Origin: Lithospermum erythrorhizon
Taxonomy: Eukaryota; Streptophyta; Magnoliopsida; Boraginales; Boraginaceae
Direction of reading: 5' to 3'
DNA length: 64,000 nucleotides
Assembly (NCBI GenBank): GCA_019722365.1
Contig: JADFUC010000892.1
Coordinates: 1-64,000 of the forward strand
A program made the translations under genes and the position numbers. The notes beneath the pieces are model-generated. The model did no database searches. It saw nothing but the letters and a program-made list of their open reading frames with translations, and was not told the origin of the DNA. Numbering within the stretch: the stretch's first letter is position 1; every line of letters begins with the position of its first letter. Below, one piece after another: positions 36,906 through 48,178 of this stretch.

Positions 36906-39026
36906 GTATTATTATCAACTTCTTCTTCATTCTCCGAACATTATCAAGTTATAAATCAAAGATAATCATATAATTCACCATGGAAAAGTTAAGAATGATA
37001 ATTAAAATTTCAAATCTTTTTTTTAATTAAAATTTAACCAAAAAAATTTAATGATTCAGTAAGATAAAGAATAATCGAGTCTGGATAGAGTACAAATTAA
37101 ATCATTCCCTTATAATGCCTCATTTCCTTAAAAGATTGTTCAATTTTAAATTTTGATGAGTTAACTTTTCAATTTTTTAAAATTCAAAATGCTTGTCACT
37201 GTATTGTACGGAGAACAATTTTAAGAATATACTCTATCAAAATAAAATATTTGATTACATTTCACTATTATTATAATTATTTGATTTAATTAAAAGTTAT
37301 GTGTCGATTAAGCAAATTTTATTAATTTTGATTATTATAAATAAGTTTTCCTTCCTAAAGAAACACCATGTGGTGGTGTGTGTTTTAACTCCAAAAGAAA
37401 CACCATTTGGTGTTGTATATAAAAACATTATTTGGTGGTGTGTATAAAAATATCATTTGATGTTGTGTATAGTGTTTCTCTGCAAACATTATTATACTTA
37501 TTTTATGAGATGTCAGTGCTTTGACTTGAACTGGTTGTTCACTTGAATGGGATTTTCAGATCTCGAAGGCTACGATTGTTCAGGATCATATGATTCATAT
37601 CTGAAGAAAAATTTAATATCCACAGTGGGTAAGTTGTTACGATTACAAAATGCAAGTTATGCTAATACGATTTCCAATTTATTATTGTTTCACTTCGTCC
37701 ACATCACTATTAATGTTAAATAGTTTTTTCTATAATTATAATAATACAAGGGCTAGTATGAATCTTTAATTTCATTTTGAAGACAAAATAAATCTTCCAT
37801 TTATCTAATAATAATGTGTGGTTTCCGAATTAGTTGGTGGGATATGCTTGGTGATTTCTGTTGTGGCAGCAATAATCTATATGTTGTACATGATCATAAG
37901 AAGAAGGATAGAGAGAAATCATAAAGACAAAAGGTTCAAACGCAATGGTGGGCTTTTATTACAAAAGTACTTGTCTTCCAATGAAAATATTATGGAGAAA
38001 GTAAGACTCTTTACTGGCAAAGACTTGAACAAGGCTACCGATAACTTCAATGAGAATAGAGTACTCGGCCGAGGAGGACAAGGCACTGTTTATAAAGGCA
38101 TGTTGCATGATGGAAAAATTGTGGCTATTAAGAAGTCTAAATTGTTAGTTAATGAGAACCAAGTGGAGGAGTTCATCAACGAGATTATTATCCTTTCACA
38201 GATTGACCATAGAAATGTGGTTAAACTACTTGGGTGTTGTTTGGAGATGGATGTTCCTTTGTTGGTTTATGAATTTATACCAAACGGAACCTTATACAAT
38301 CTTATTCATAGTGAGAACACTCACTATCCTTTATCTTGGGAGGTTCGGTTGAGAATTGCCTTAGAAGTAGCTGAAGCATTAGCTTATCTCCACTCAGCAA
38401 CTTCCATTCCAATATACCACAGAGATATCAAATCAAGCAATATACTATTAGATGAGAAGTTCAAAGCAAAAGTGGCAGACTTCGGAACATCGAGGAATAT
38501 TGGCATCGATCAGACACATCTTACCACATTGGTAAAGGGAACATTTGGTTATCTCGATCCAGAATATTTTCACTCAAGTCAGTTTACAGAAAAGAGCGAC
38601 GTTTATAGTTTTGGTGTTGTAGTTGTTGAGCTCTTAACTGGTTTGAAGCCTATCTGTTTCTCCGAAGAAGAACAAAGTCATTTAAATTTAGCGGGACTAT
38701 TTCTTTTGGCTTTGGAAGAAAATCGTGTCAATGGGATTCTTGATCCGCAAGTTAAAGAGACGTCAAATGAGGAAGAACGTGAAGCTATTATTAGACTTTC
38801 CCAACAATGCTTGAACATGAATGGAAGGAATAGACCAAGTATGAAGGAGATTGTCATGGAGCTTCAGAACATCAAAAAGTCTCAAATCCCTTCAACAGTG
38901 CGAGTGAATTCCTATGAAAATGGTTATCTTGTAGAGATAGAATTGGAGCGTTTAGGTGTTGTTACATCAAGCCACCTTACGGCATCCTCATCAGATGCCT
39001 CTCCCTTAATCTCCAGTAGTTTCTAG
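36358..39026 (+). CDS. WAK-like receptor kinase gene with a damaged ectodomain exon
   Basis: Three exons fit the wall-associated kinase plan: ectodomain (36358-36905), a small linker exon (37560-37628) and transmembrane plus kinase (37834-39026). Splice sites are CAAG/GTATT, TTTTCAG/AT, GTGG/GTAAG and GAATTAG/TT, and the codon phases join correctly across both introns. In the family, the extracellular part binds pectin or related ligands at the cell wall, and the cytoplasmic Ser/Thr kinase signals in growth or defence. Exon 1 is the problem. The open frame stops at 36892-36894, while the family's usual exon end ([14 protein letters not shown]) lies in the next frame. The middle of the ectodomain is missing. 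As written, the spliced message would give a short secreted protein. It is a pseudogene, a gene with an alternative start, or a sequence error. Confidence 0.75.
37370..37485. repeat. Short repeats in WAK intron 1
   Basis: The words aaacaccat-tggtgttgtgta recur three to four times. The caccatgtggtggtg part can fold as a hairpin. The same stretch is conserved in the duplicate at 44870-44985. Confidence 0.6.
37560..37628 (+). CDS. WAK-like exon 2, short linker
   Basis: A 69-nt exon reading [23 protein letters not shown], bounded by TTTTCAG and GTAAGT. It follows the GNPYxxxGCQ junction of exon 1, where relatives have an EGF-like repeat, but only one Cys is kept and no complete EGF module is present. 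It joins the kinase exon in phase (split Val codon). The first intron is 654 bp. Confidence 0.7.
37834..39026 (+). CDS. WAK-like exon 3: transmembrane segment and Ser/Thr kinase
   Basis: The exon encodes about 397 residues. A transmembrane helix ([19 protein letters not shown]) is followed by a basic stop-transfer stretch ([12 protein letters not shown]). Kinase motifs come in order: glycine loop [12 protein letters not shown], catalytic Lys in VAIKKSK, the C-helix Glu in EFINEIIIL, the catalytic loop [11 protein letters not shown] (an RD kinase), ADFGTSR, activation segment [12 protein letters not shown] and [15 protein letters not shown]. All key residues are present and the domain is full length, with a Ser-rich tail ending at TAG 39024-39026. 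The next upstream in-frame ATG is absent from the exon start, so translation depends on splicing to exon 1. Coding sequence here is free of the patchy damage seen in the repeats. Confidence 0.93.
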
Positions 39027-41547
39027 ATAGGTCGTTGATAGAAATGTTTATTTTGTATCAAGTGTTTTGAGAATTCTGTAGTTTGCCTGGTTAGAGATCA
39101 AATGTTGTTTTTATTTGGCATTTACAGTCATTCATATGCTAGATGTTTATGGATAAATTTAATTATTCCAAGAAAGTTTAAAGTTAATATTGATGAAAAT
39201 AAATTGAACAGAAACGAATGTAAAGAAAATAATGATATATGTTCAAAATTATAAGATAATATTATGAAACTATTTTCAAAGACAAATCTAATTATATAAC
39301 TTTTATATTTATTAAAATAATAAGTCATTAGTAATTAATGTTGAAAATTTCACGCCGATATACGAAAACGTCGAATAAAAAAATGGAGGTAATATTAATT
39401 ATTCATCATACTTTATCTTTGGACATGCCAAAAGATTATCAATTGGAGAATCATCATCACATATACGGTTTGTCGTGCATCTCGTTTTAATTAATTTTGT
39501 TTTATTTATCTCCAGTGTATGCTTAATTATTCAAAGGTATGCATTGAATAATACAATTTTGCATTTATAACTTTCATGATTTAAACAAGAATGCATGTCA
39601 TAATATTGTATGCCTTATATATTACTCCATCAAATCCTGAATTATCTTTGACTTTTCACTTTTGATAAATTTGAACTTTGTCATTAGATATTTTTGTTTG
39701 TGTTTTATAATATTTTATGAAAAATATATTAAGATAAAAATACATTTCAAATTCTTTCCATTAATATATTTTTTCATCAAATATTATAAAAGCGAGAAAC
39801 AAAACTATCTACGATCAAATTCATATGAAAAAGTGAAAAGTCAGTATAACCCACAGGATTGAGAAAATATATATTCTTTATTTTATGTGTTTCGAATTCG
39901 AGAGTTCGAGATTAAGTGTCCCCAGTAATATAATGAATAAGTAGAGTGTCGAATCCACAAATCACAATCTAATAAGTATTAATTCTTTTCTTAATCCTTA
40001 ATTAAGACTTTCTTATCTAGACTAATTAACTAAATTGGTAATAATTGAAATATTTGATACAAGATTTGCATCTGAACTTTCATATAGAAATATTTGTTAA
40101 ATATATTTCCTTATTATTTTTAATTTACTTACCTTAACATGTCTAAGGATATATTAAATCAATTTATTTTATGTTATTTTATTGTTATATAGGAGTTGTT
40201 GAAAATTGTGAATAAAGATTGGGTAGTGTGGGAAATAAGGAGGTGCTTGGAAGGCTCTGTGGATGCCGTGAATGAGTTTCTGTTTTGGGGGAGTATCGTG
40301 AGAGGGGAATGGGTGGAATTTATGTTTTTCAATAAAGTTAAAAAATCAGTAAAGGTGAAATTGCATATTAATGGGGTGTGTTGTGATTTAGATGTGAAAC
40401 CAAATCTTTGAAAATGGTAATTAAATAAGAAAATTTATTTAATATTGTGTGTATAGCGAATAAATTTGTTTGGTAGAAGTTAAGTACAAAGGAGTGCGGT
40501 CTGATCCTTTACCTGACCAATCTTTCAATTGTGCTCAGCCATCTTATTGGTCGTTTCATCAGTCAATTGATGATATAAATTATATTAACATTTTATTATT
40601 TTCTTTTATAAAATCAAAATGGTAACTAAAGTAATCAAATCAATAATTAAAGCACACAATTAACCAAATTTAATACCCCAACAATAATATTAAAATTAAA
40701 ATACTCTGTATTATTAGTACTGATGAAGTGGTCATACGGATTGTATGTAAGAATTTATTTGTATAAACAATCCATATGGTGCACTTTAATTCAATCTCTG
40801 ATGAAATAGTCATACATATTAATACTTTCAACAAGATTATCGAATTCAACACACAACCAAGCTGTGTTAAAATATGTATGATTACCTTGTATTAACGTTA
40901 GTTTTAATTTATTAGACATTGATAATCATTGAATTAGTAATAAGGTTTGAGGATTACATATGTTATCGGTTTATTTTATTTCATATTTTTATGTTGAATT
41001 TTGATTAGATACTATATTGAATACTTCAAGTTTATTTTATTTCATATTTTCTTATGTTGAATTTTGATTAGATACTATATATTGCTTACTTCAATATTTT
41101 ATTAAATTCTTTCATTACATGAACATGAACAAAACTTTCATATTCGACTTCTTTTGCAACTTGTAAACCTAATTGTAATTCTGATAATGTCATCTTTATT
41201 TTTTCGAAACGGCATTTCTCCGTAGTGGCAATTGGGCGCCGCCCGGTTGAAAACGGCGACAAATAGGTAGGCGTTCAATTTTTGCTACATTTTATCATGG
41301 TTCGTTGCAATTAAATGCAGTTAGTATTTTGATTTTTCACACCAACATATTATAGACTCCGTTAGTAAACCCATCAATCATGGTAAAGTGTTTAGGAGGT
41401 TTCCGAATCTAATCTATTGGAGTTTTTGAAAATGCGGTGTTGTTACGGAAAATCAATATACTCACATATAATGGAGTGATTGATTGTATGTCGTTTATTT
41501 TTATTTTTTAGATTATTTGAGATGATATCAAGTGGAATAATCACCTT
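39027..41547. other. Intergenic, AT-rich, no gene seen
   Basis: The first few hundred bases are the 3' region of the WAK-like gene. A 71-codon frame at 40196-40411 has no recognisable motif. Near 41215-41265 a GC-rich palindromic patch (gggcgccgcccgg) stands out. Two near-copies of a ttcatattt-tatgttgaattttgattagatact block lie at 40978-41020 and 41040-41080. Confidence 0.5.
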
Positions 41548-42110
41548 GATTTTTTTAACTGAGAAGTGCATTTAGAGTTCGAGTTTTAGTTTGTTTCCAA
41601 TTAAACGTTCAATATTTATATTATTGTCTATATTATGTGATTTTTTTATTTTTTGGTCGATAATATCGCGCATTATTAATTGAGATAAATTTTGTAGAGT
41701 TGTGTAGATTATAATGTTGAGAAGATTATAAATTTTTCCTTTGGAATATCAATTTGAGATTGAGAATATATTAAAATTTGTTGTTTTGAGGTTATGTATT
41801 TTACTAGATAGAAGACTCAATATATTATGGATCAAAAAAATTTCAACGCACGAGATAATTACAATTGTACATTAATCTCCGTTCAAATTGAAATTTTATA
41901 TATATTTTCAAATAATTATGAAAATATTTTATTTCAAAGTTTAAAATTTCATTAAAGTTTATTTCAATCATTTTAAATTACATAATATTGATTTTAAGAT
42001 GTTTTCTTTTATTTGTAATTCTAATTAATGAGGTTGAATATTTATATTTGTATTATATATTTATGTTTATAAATATATATCTTTTAGTGTATATAACTTA
42101 TCTTAAACTT
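41548..42110 (+). repeat. Segmental duplicate, copy 2 (partner 35175-35745)
   Basis: Nearly identical to 35175-35745 with a few small indels. Copy 1 ends where the copia fragment begins, while this copy continues into other DNA. Confidence 0.85.
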
Positions 42111-43339
42111 TTTTTAAGATTTTACATTGTTTCTTAAATGTTTCTATAATATTTCAGAAACATTTCTTATTTAATAATTACGAAACTATGTTGAAAAGCA
42201 GAAACTTTGAAATATTATTATACAAAATGATAAATTTGTTAGTCTTGTCTTATAAACATAACTTTTATTTGAATGAAAATTATTATATGGTGATAAGAAC
42301 ATTAAAAATACGTAAATTTCTAGTGTTAATATTTTTTCCTAAATCATTAATGCCTAATTTCAGTCATCGAATTTTGACCGTTTAATTTGACAACTTATAT
42401 CTTAATATCATTAAAAAATATTGACAAGTAAATAAATCATCAACGAGAAATATTATAAAAATATTGTCATTTAATATATTTTCATCAAATACTAAATTAA
42501 AAAAAATTATCAATGAGAAATATTATAAAAATATTATCATTTAATATATTTTCATCGAATACTAAACTATTTAAATTCAGAATTTGAACCTACAATAATT
42601 ACTATTGGGGTGTATGAAATTAAATATGCCAATGTGATTAAGAGTACAACAATGTCTATTCGAGTTTTGAATACGTCAATGTGATTAAGAGTACAACAAT
42701 GTATATTAAATACGTCAATGTGATTAGAATGTCAATGCCAAGTTGGATCTAATCGTTGTTTGAAGCGAGGCAATATCCCTAACTAAATGATAAAAGTAGA
42801 TGAAAAATTTGAAAAAATGGACGAAAGTAATCAAGTGAGTCATTTTAAGAACTCGAGTGATCGATTTGGGTCGAAAGTGACTATAAGTGATCGAAATGGT
42901 AAATAAATAAAACTTAAATGATGTCCAAAGTCATTTGCCAAAAAATGATACAAAATGCAAATTGTAGCTGCATTGCCGGAATTGCAAAATTTAATTAGTT
43001 TTACGATTCAGGGAACAATTTAAAAAAGTTTGAAATTTTTTAATTTCTTAATAAATGAAAACGTGTTGATAATTCTAGGAGTGCTCAAAATTAAGTCAAT
43101 AAAAAATGTATCAATATACTTTTTTCATAAATCCAAAGAGATTGGTCTAGTGGAGTCATAAAATAACAGAAAAGAGTGACGGCCAAAAGATCGCTTGATT
43201 GATTAGCTTCATACTTTGGAGAAGAGATCTGTAAGAGAACCTCTTAAGCACTTAAAAGAGTCCGGAGACATGCCTATCTTTGGATTTGGGATACCATCTA
43301 TCCCATGTCCTAAACTTTTTTTAGTGAAAAAAAAAAATA
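42111..43339. other. Intergenic with partial duplicate of 32890-33115
   Basis: No gene. The part at 42950-43128 repeats the segment at about 32890-33060 (aattgtagctgcat, gaaaacgtgttgataatt, gtgctcaaaattaagtcaat). Two atattataaaaatatt-tcatttaatatattttcatc blocks at about 42440 and 42510 form a short tandem repeat, and aatgtgattaagagtacaacaatgt is repeated at 42635-42715. Confidence 0.55.
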
Positions 43340-44246
43340 CTCCTTCCATCCTTATTTGTTAGGACATTTTTTATATTTAGATATCCCATTATTAATTTTT
43401 ATTTTAACCAATATGTGAGATGAAAAATTGGAAGAAAATTGAATATGTGATAAGAATGTAGGGAGGAGATATTAAACAGAACTATAACGAGGAAGGCTTT
43501 GAAGCGAAATTGAATAGACAAAACATTCACAGCAAAGGCATGCGAACACAATCTCCTTAAAAACGAATTTCTTCTCTGGCTAGGAAGGTGCTACGGTAAT
43601 CTGAAAGGATTTGTGTTCCCAGGATATGATGGTGTAAAACCAACAACGCCTTAGAGCGCTCTGAGGGTGTATGTGAGCTGAGAAGAATAAGAACTATCGC
43701 GGTGAAATATTTTATTGTTGTGTAAAATGTATTTTCGTTTTCATGTGTTCGGATGGAGAAAGAAGGTTGAGCTTTTTATAGATGAAGTGTAGGAGGTGAT
43801 CGGTCCCTCCGTTACTCCCCACTATTAACTTCTGCGGTAGTTAATAGATGATACTGGCGAATGAATGTCAGCCTCTAGTATTCCCGGAGCCGCAGAAAGC
43901 GGAAGAATGTCAAAGGTTTCCCAGCTGGGGTGCAAAAATAAAATGTTCGGATTTTGGGTTAATATTTTATTCCCGAATCAAAAGAAGGCCCAAGAGGCCC
44001 AGCTACTCCCAGTTAATATATATTTATTTTAGAATAACAATCTACGTTTGTCGCATTATCTTTATTTGTCTGAAACTAGCCTTGTGGCCAGGTGTTTGAT
44101 TCTTCGTTTATGAGGCCATTATATAAGCCAGGTCGATGCGCCCAGCCTTCTTACATGTGCAAAGGTGCATTTAATTTTACATTCAGCATGTCAAGAAAGA
44201 ATTCAAATATTTCTTAAAGTCCCTTAACAAATAGGGAGGGAGGGAG
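43340..44246. mobile_element. Stowaway/mariner-like non-autonomous element
   Basis: The left end reads ctccttccatccttatttgttagga. The right end is the complement of ctccctccctccctatttgttaaggg. The element is 907 bp and flanked by TA dinucleotides (43338-43339 and 44247-44248), as expected for Tc1/mariner-type elements. It has no transposase frame; the 83-codon frame at 43848-44099 lacks motifs. It sits within a larger insertion relative to the copy at 33060. Confidence 0.65.
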
Positions 44247-44463
44247 TATATACTTTTTCATGGAAAATGGAAATAGAATAGGACAATGGGAGGAGACGTC
44301 AACGGGTCAATGTTACGCTTAACTAACAAATGTTCGTCTGCTTGCACTGCATGGGTCTCCGTTATTTAATTTGATTGACCACCAAATGAAGAAAATACAT
44401 CATTATTATCTTGGTCATATTTTAATTGTACGCCATTCAATTAAATGAAGAAAATTTAATATC

Positions 44464-45425
44464 ATCATGGAAAAGTTAAGAATGATAATTAAAATTTCAA
44501 ATCTTTTTTTTAATTAAAATTTAACCAAAAAAATTTAATGATTCAGTAAGATAAAAGAATAATGAGTCTGGATAGAGTACAAAATTAAATCATTCCCTTA
44601 TACTGCCTCTCTATATATACATCGTTTAATCGTTACTTAAAAGATTGTTGATTTTAAATTTTGATAGGTGCTTTTAAATTTTGAAAATTCAAAATGCTTG
44701 TCACTGTATTGTACGGAGAACAATTTTAAGAATATACTCTATCAAAATAAAATATTTGATTACACATTTCACTATTATTATGATTATTTTAATTCCAATT
44801 AAAGTTATGTGTCGATTAATCAAATTTTATTAATTTTGATTATTATAAATAAGTTTTCCTTCCTAAAGAAACACCATGTGGTGGTGTGTGTTTTAACTCC
44901 AAAAGAAACACCATTTGGTGTTGTATATAAAAACTTATTATTTGATGGCGTGTATAAAAATATCATTTGATGTTGTGTATAGTATTTACTCCTATTATAC
45001 TTATTTTTATGAGATATCAGTGCTTTGACTTGAACTGGTTGTTCACTTGAATGGGATTTTCAGATAGCGGTGGCTACGATTGTTCAGAATCATATCTGAA
45101 GAAAAATTTAACATCCATAGTGGGTAAGTTGTTACGATTACAAAATGCAAGTTATGCTAATACGATTTCCAATTTATTATTGTTTCACTTCGTCCACATC
45201 ACTATTAATGTTAATAATTTGTTCTTTAATTATAATAACACAAGGGCTAGTATGAACTCCTTTCATTTCATTTTTGAAGGCAAAATGAATCTTCCATTTA
45301 ATGTAATAATGTGGTTTCGAAAGTGGTTGGTGGGATAGGCTTGGTGATTTCTGTTGTGGCAGCGACAATCTATTTGTTCTACATAATGATAAGAAGAAGA
45401 ATAGAGAAATCATAAAGACAAAGGT
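44464..45425 (+). pseudogene. Truncated duplicate of the WAK-like gene
   Basis: This matches 36980-37935: intron 1, exon 2 and the start of exon 3. Exon 2 (45064-45123) reads GYDCSESYLKKNLTSIV and keeps the CAG and GTAAGT borders. The transmembrane part (45326-45415) reads [20 protein letters not shown] and ends at a TAA after RRRIEKS. The exon 3 acceptor is changed (gaattag in the intact copy, gaaagtgg here). Exon 1 and the kinase domain are missing, so no receptor can be made. Confidence 0.85.
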
Positions 45426-45642
45426 TTATAATAAATAGAACAATTTTCATTAATCGTCCCTCGAGAATTGAACATACAAGTACTCGAGCATTTATAATAA
45501 AATACAAGACAATTTTCATAAATCGTTCACATCCGACCCCTCTTCTAGGATATTAGGATATGTTTGGTGTTGATTCATATACAATATTGATGGTTCATAA
45601 GGTTTATATTTACACATTATCTTTCACCACGTTGTTCCGGAG

Positions 45643-47564
45643 TTAAGCCTCCTTCACCACACATTGGACAACTCTTCAATCCAAATCCTTGGCAGTCATA
45701 GCACCTAAAATATCATAACATCAAAATGATCAAGAAACCTCTACCTTTCACTCTCAATCCAGTTAAGATTTCTATCAAATCCCATAACTGGATTCCGAGC
45801 AGGATTACTTGAGTTTTATTTTCAATTACCCTTCATATTGTTTAAATTCTTTATAATATCAAATAATGATACAAACGGTTTATAATATGATCATGTGTAA
45901 AATTGTTTGTTCTTTTAACTTAAGAAGTCACTCTTTAAATATCCAGTGATTGATGGTAATAATAAAGTGACGTCGGCCTGTGAAAGTCTTAGATTGATTA
46001 CGTGAGCATGTCTGCTTTATTTGTAGCGATTCTTAGCGTAACATTTAGAAATTTATGTATTCGTAATTTGTATCTTATGTAATAAATGCTGCCGTATTTA
46101 ATTTATAAAAAAAAATACCAAACTACTCTTATTTGCTTGCTTGAAAACTTACTTCCACCGCTCAAAAATGTTGCCATTCTTCTTGTTCTTGCCCGTTCCC
46201 TGTTGAGAAAATCATCCAACTTAGACCTTAGTGGCATCACGAATTCTTTAGTCATAGAGTACAGTATCGTATGAGTTCCTAATGTTAAAAATTTAATGCA
46301 TGTGATCTTCGATTCTCGACCATTAATTTGTACTACACTCCATTGAGATTTCGAGCATTTTTATTTGCAAGTGAATTTGTGAAAGAAAACAAGATACATG
46401 TCATAATCATAATGGTTAATAAAGCTATGTAAAAAGAAATTATGATCAGAAGGGGTACCTTACATCCAGGGCATTCTATAGCCCTTTGTCCGCTACATTT
46501 TTCGCACTTTTTAAACACCTACAAGGAGAAATTAGATACCAAGAACGTTAACAAGAGAGCGTTTGTCTACTTTATTGAGTTTTGTTATTACCATTAGTTT
46601 GTTACTATTTTTTATTTATTTTCAAATCGACCCTTGTTATTATAAAGAATTGATACTTTTAACTTTCATCATTATAAATAATATCGCGTGTCTTGATATT
46701 CTTCTTCCTCGCATCATGAGTGTCCATTTTGAGCTTTTGTTAAATCTCTTGAGCTTTGATTGTAGATATTTTTATTTGTATTGTATATCTTGATAAAAGC
46801 TATATCGATAAAATTACATTCTTTTTCGTTGATATATTTTTATAAATATTATATATCTGGCTCAAATATTTAAAATCGAAAATTTGAATATTCTGGCACC
46901 ATAAAAAAAATGGAGCGGTCTTTAATGAGATAAATGTACATTATATATTACAAAATTCAATATAGTAATAATCAACAAAGGTGTAAACTTTACGCTTAAT
47001 AACCAGCAAAAATGTGAGAAATAAGTCTATCCAGTCTTCACTATTCGATAATTTAAGCGTTAATGATTAACATTTAATAGTTCCGATAAAGTAAGTTACT
47101 TGGCTTTTTTCTTCTAACGATAGAAATTCGTATTAAATGTCTTCATTTGGATATTCTGTAGGAACGCGTAGCTTCTGGAAATCACCGAATGTTGGATAGG
47201 TGCATGAAATTGAGGAAGTCAGGAATCCGAACATGAAAGCATTGCGTAGAGCTCGAATCGGGTACCATTGGCCACGAGGCCCATGAGGATAAAACTTAGT
47301 AAGAACAAAGAAAGGTGACTTATTGGATTTTATTTGGCTCTCCTACTAGACTATGATAGTATCATTAAGTACTAGTGTATTAAGATTAAATAGAATATTT
47401 GCAACATCATTTACCTGATTAAGCGAGAATCCACCGGATTTTGTTGCATTGAGCTTGAATTGACTCTTAGTCTCTTTGTTCTCAGCTTCATTACTTCTCA
47501 AAAACGACTTGGGAGCAAGTTGTGGTGGTGCCATCAAGCAATTACTCATATGTAAACCTGCCAT
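45643..47564 (-). CDS. Plastid-type protein with DnaJ-like cysteine-rich zinc finger
   Basis: Five exons on the minus strand can be assembled: 47415-47564, about 47136-47342, 46459-46518, 46153-46199 and 45643-45706. Exon 1 encodes MAGLHMSNCLMAPPQLAPKS and more Ser/Lys-rich residues, suggesting a transit peptide. Exon 2 has a hydrophobic stretch (ALRNAFMFGFLTSSISC). Exons 3-5 carry four Cys pairs: CEKC, CPGCKGTG, CYDCQGFG and CPMC. This is the zinc-binding pattern of DnaJ-type cysteine-rich domains without a J domain, as in thiol-disulfide or assembly factors of the thylakoid; that role is inferred. Two faults are seen. Exon 2 runs to TAA (47133-47135) without a visible GT donor, and a GT insertion after the last Cys shifts the frame, replacing GEGGLTPEQRGER by VVKEA. 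Confidence 0.65.
45706..46152 (-). other. Intron 4 of the DnaJ-type gene
   Basis: Intron between the exon ending TGGAA/GTAAGT and the exon starting TTTTAG/GTGCTATG; the Lys codon is split across it. No coding feature is seen inside. Confidence 0.6.
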
Positions 47565-47577
47565 TATTTATGCTTCT

Positions 47578-47714
47578 GTAACAACAATACTGAAATACAT
47601 GCCTAGTGAAGACTATATGTGTTGATGACAACCACATAATTGTTGTAACAACAATACTGAAATGCATGCCTAGTGAAGACTATATGTGTTGATGACCACC
47701 ACATAATTGTTGTG
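47578..47714. repeat. 67-bp tandem duplication upstream of the DnaJ-type gene
   Basis: The unit acaacaatactgaaat...cacataattgttgt begins at 47581 and again at 47648 with only two or three differences. It lies 15-150 bp before the start codon of the minus-strand gene, so it doubles part of its 5' leader or promoter. Confidence 0.9.
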
Positions 47715-48173
47715 GATGAAGGGTATCTATGGAAATCCCTACTTCAAATATCCCCCTTAGAAAAGAATATAAGGATTGTAAATGAGAAAAAAAAAACACT
47801 AGAATTATTATCTCAATTTCAATTTAATTTAAAGGATTTATTAATCACTTAAAAACTCAATTTTGATCATAAATAAATCATATTTAAATAAACTCTTTGA
47901 TATTCAACAGTTTTACATATAAATAGTTGACATCCAATATTTTAAACAATGAATTGTAAATAAATTATTATTTATGTTTAAAAAAACATTCAATTAAATA
48001 GATATGAAGGGAGTACTACTTTAGCACTACCAACAATAAAGGACATGGCCAATATTCATATTTATGTGATATTCTTAATGACACTGTGAACATAACAATT
48101 ACATATATCTATATCTATATATACTTTATAAAAGTATGAATTCTCTAATGTGTTTTTTATTTTTTGTTAAAAC
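47715..48173. other. Intergenic, AT-rich, no gene seen
   Basis: A 460-bp stretch between the promoter side of the DnaJ-type gene and the SIRE-like element. It has no open frame of note. Confidence 0.5.
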
Positions 48174-48178
48174 TATAT

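Noticed and set aside
40196..40411. 71-codon plus-strand frame as a small gene
   Set aside because: No motif, no homologous neighbour and no clear promoter or splice context.
41215..41265. Helitron 3' hairpin at the GC-rich palindrome
   Set aside because: No CTRR terminus follows the palindrome at the expected distance and no TC 5' end is evident.
43848..44099. 83-codon frame inside the Stowaway-like element
   Set aside because: No transposase motif and no start context; probably chance.
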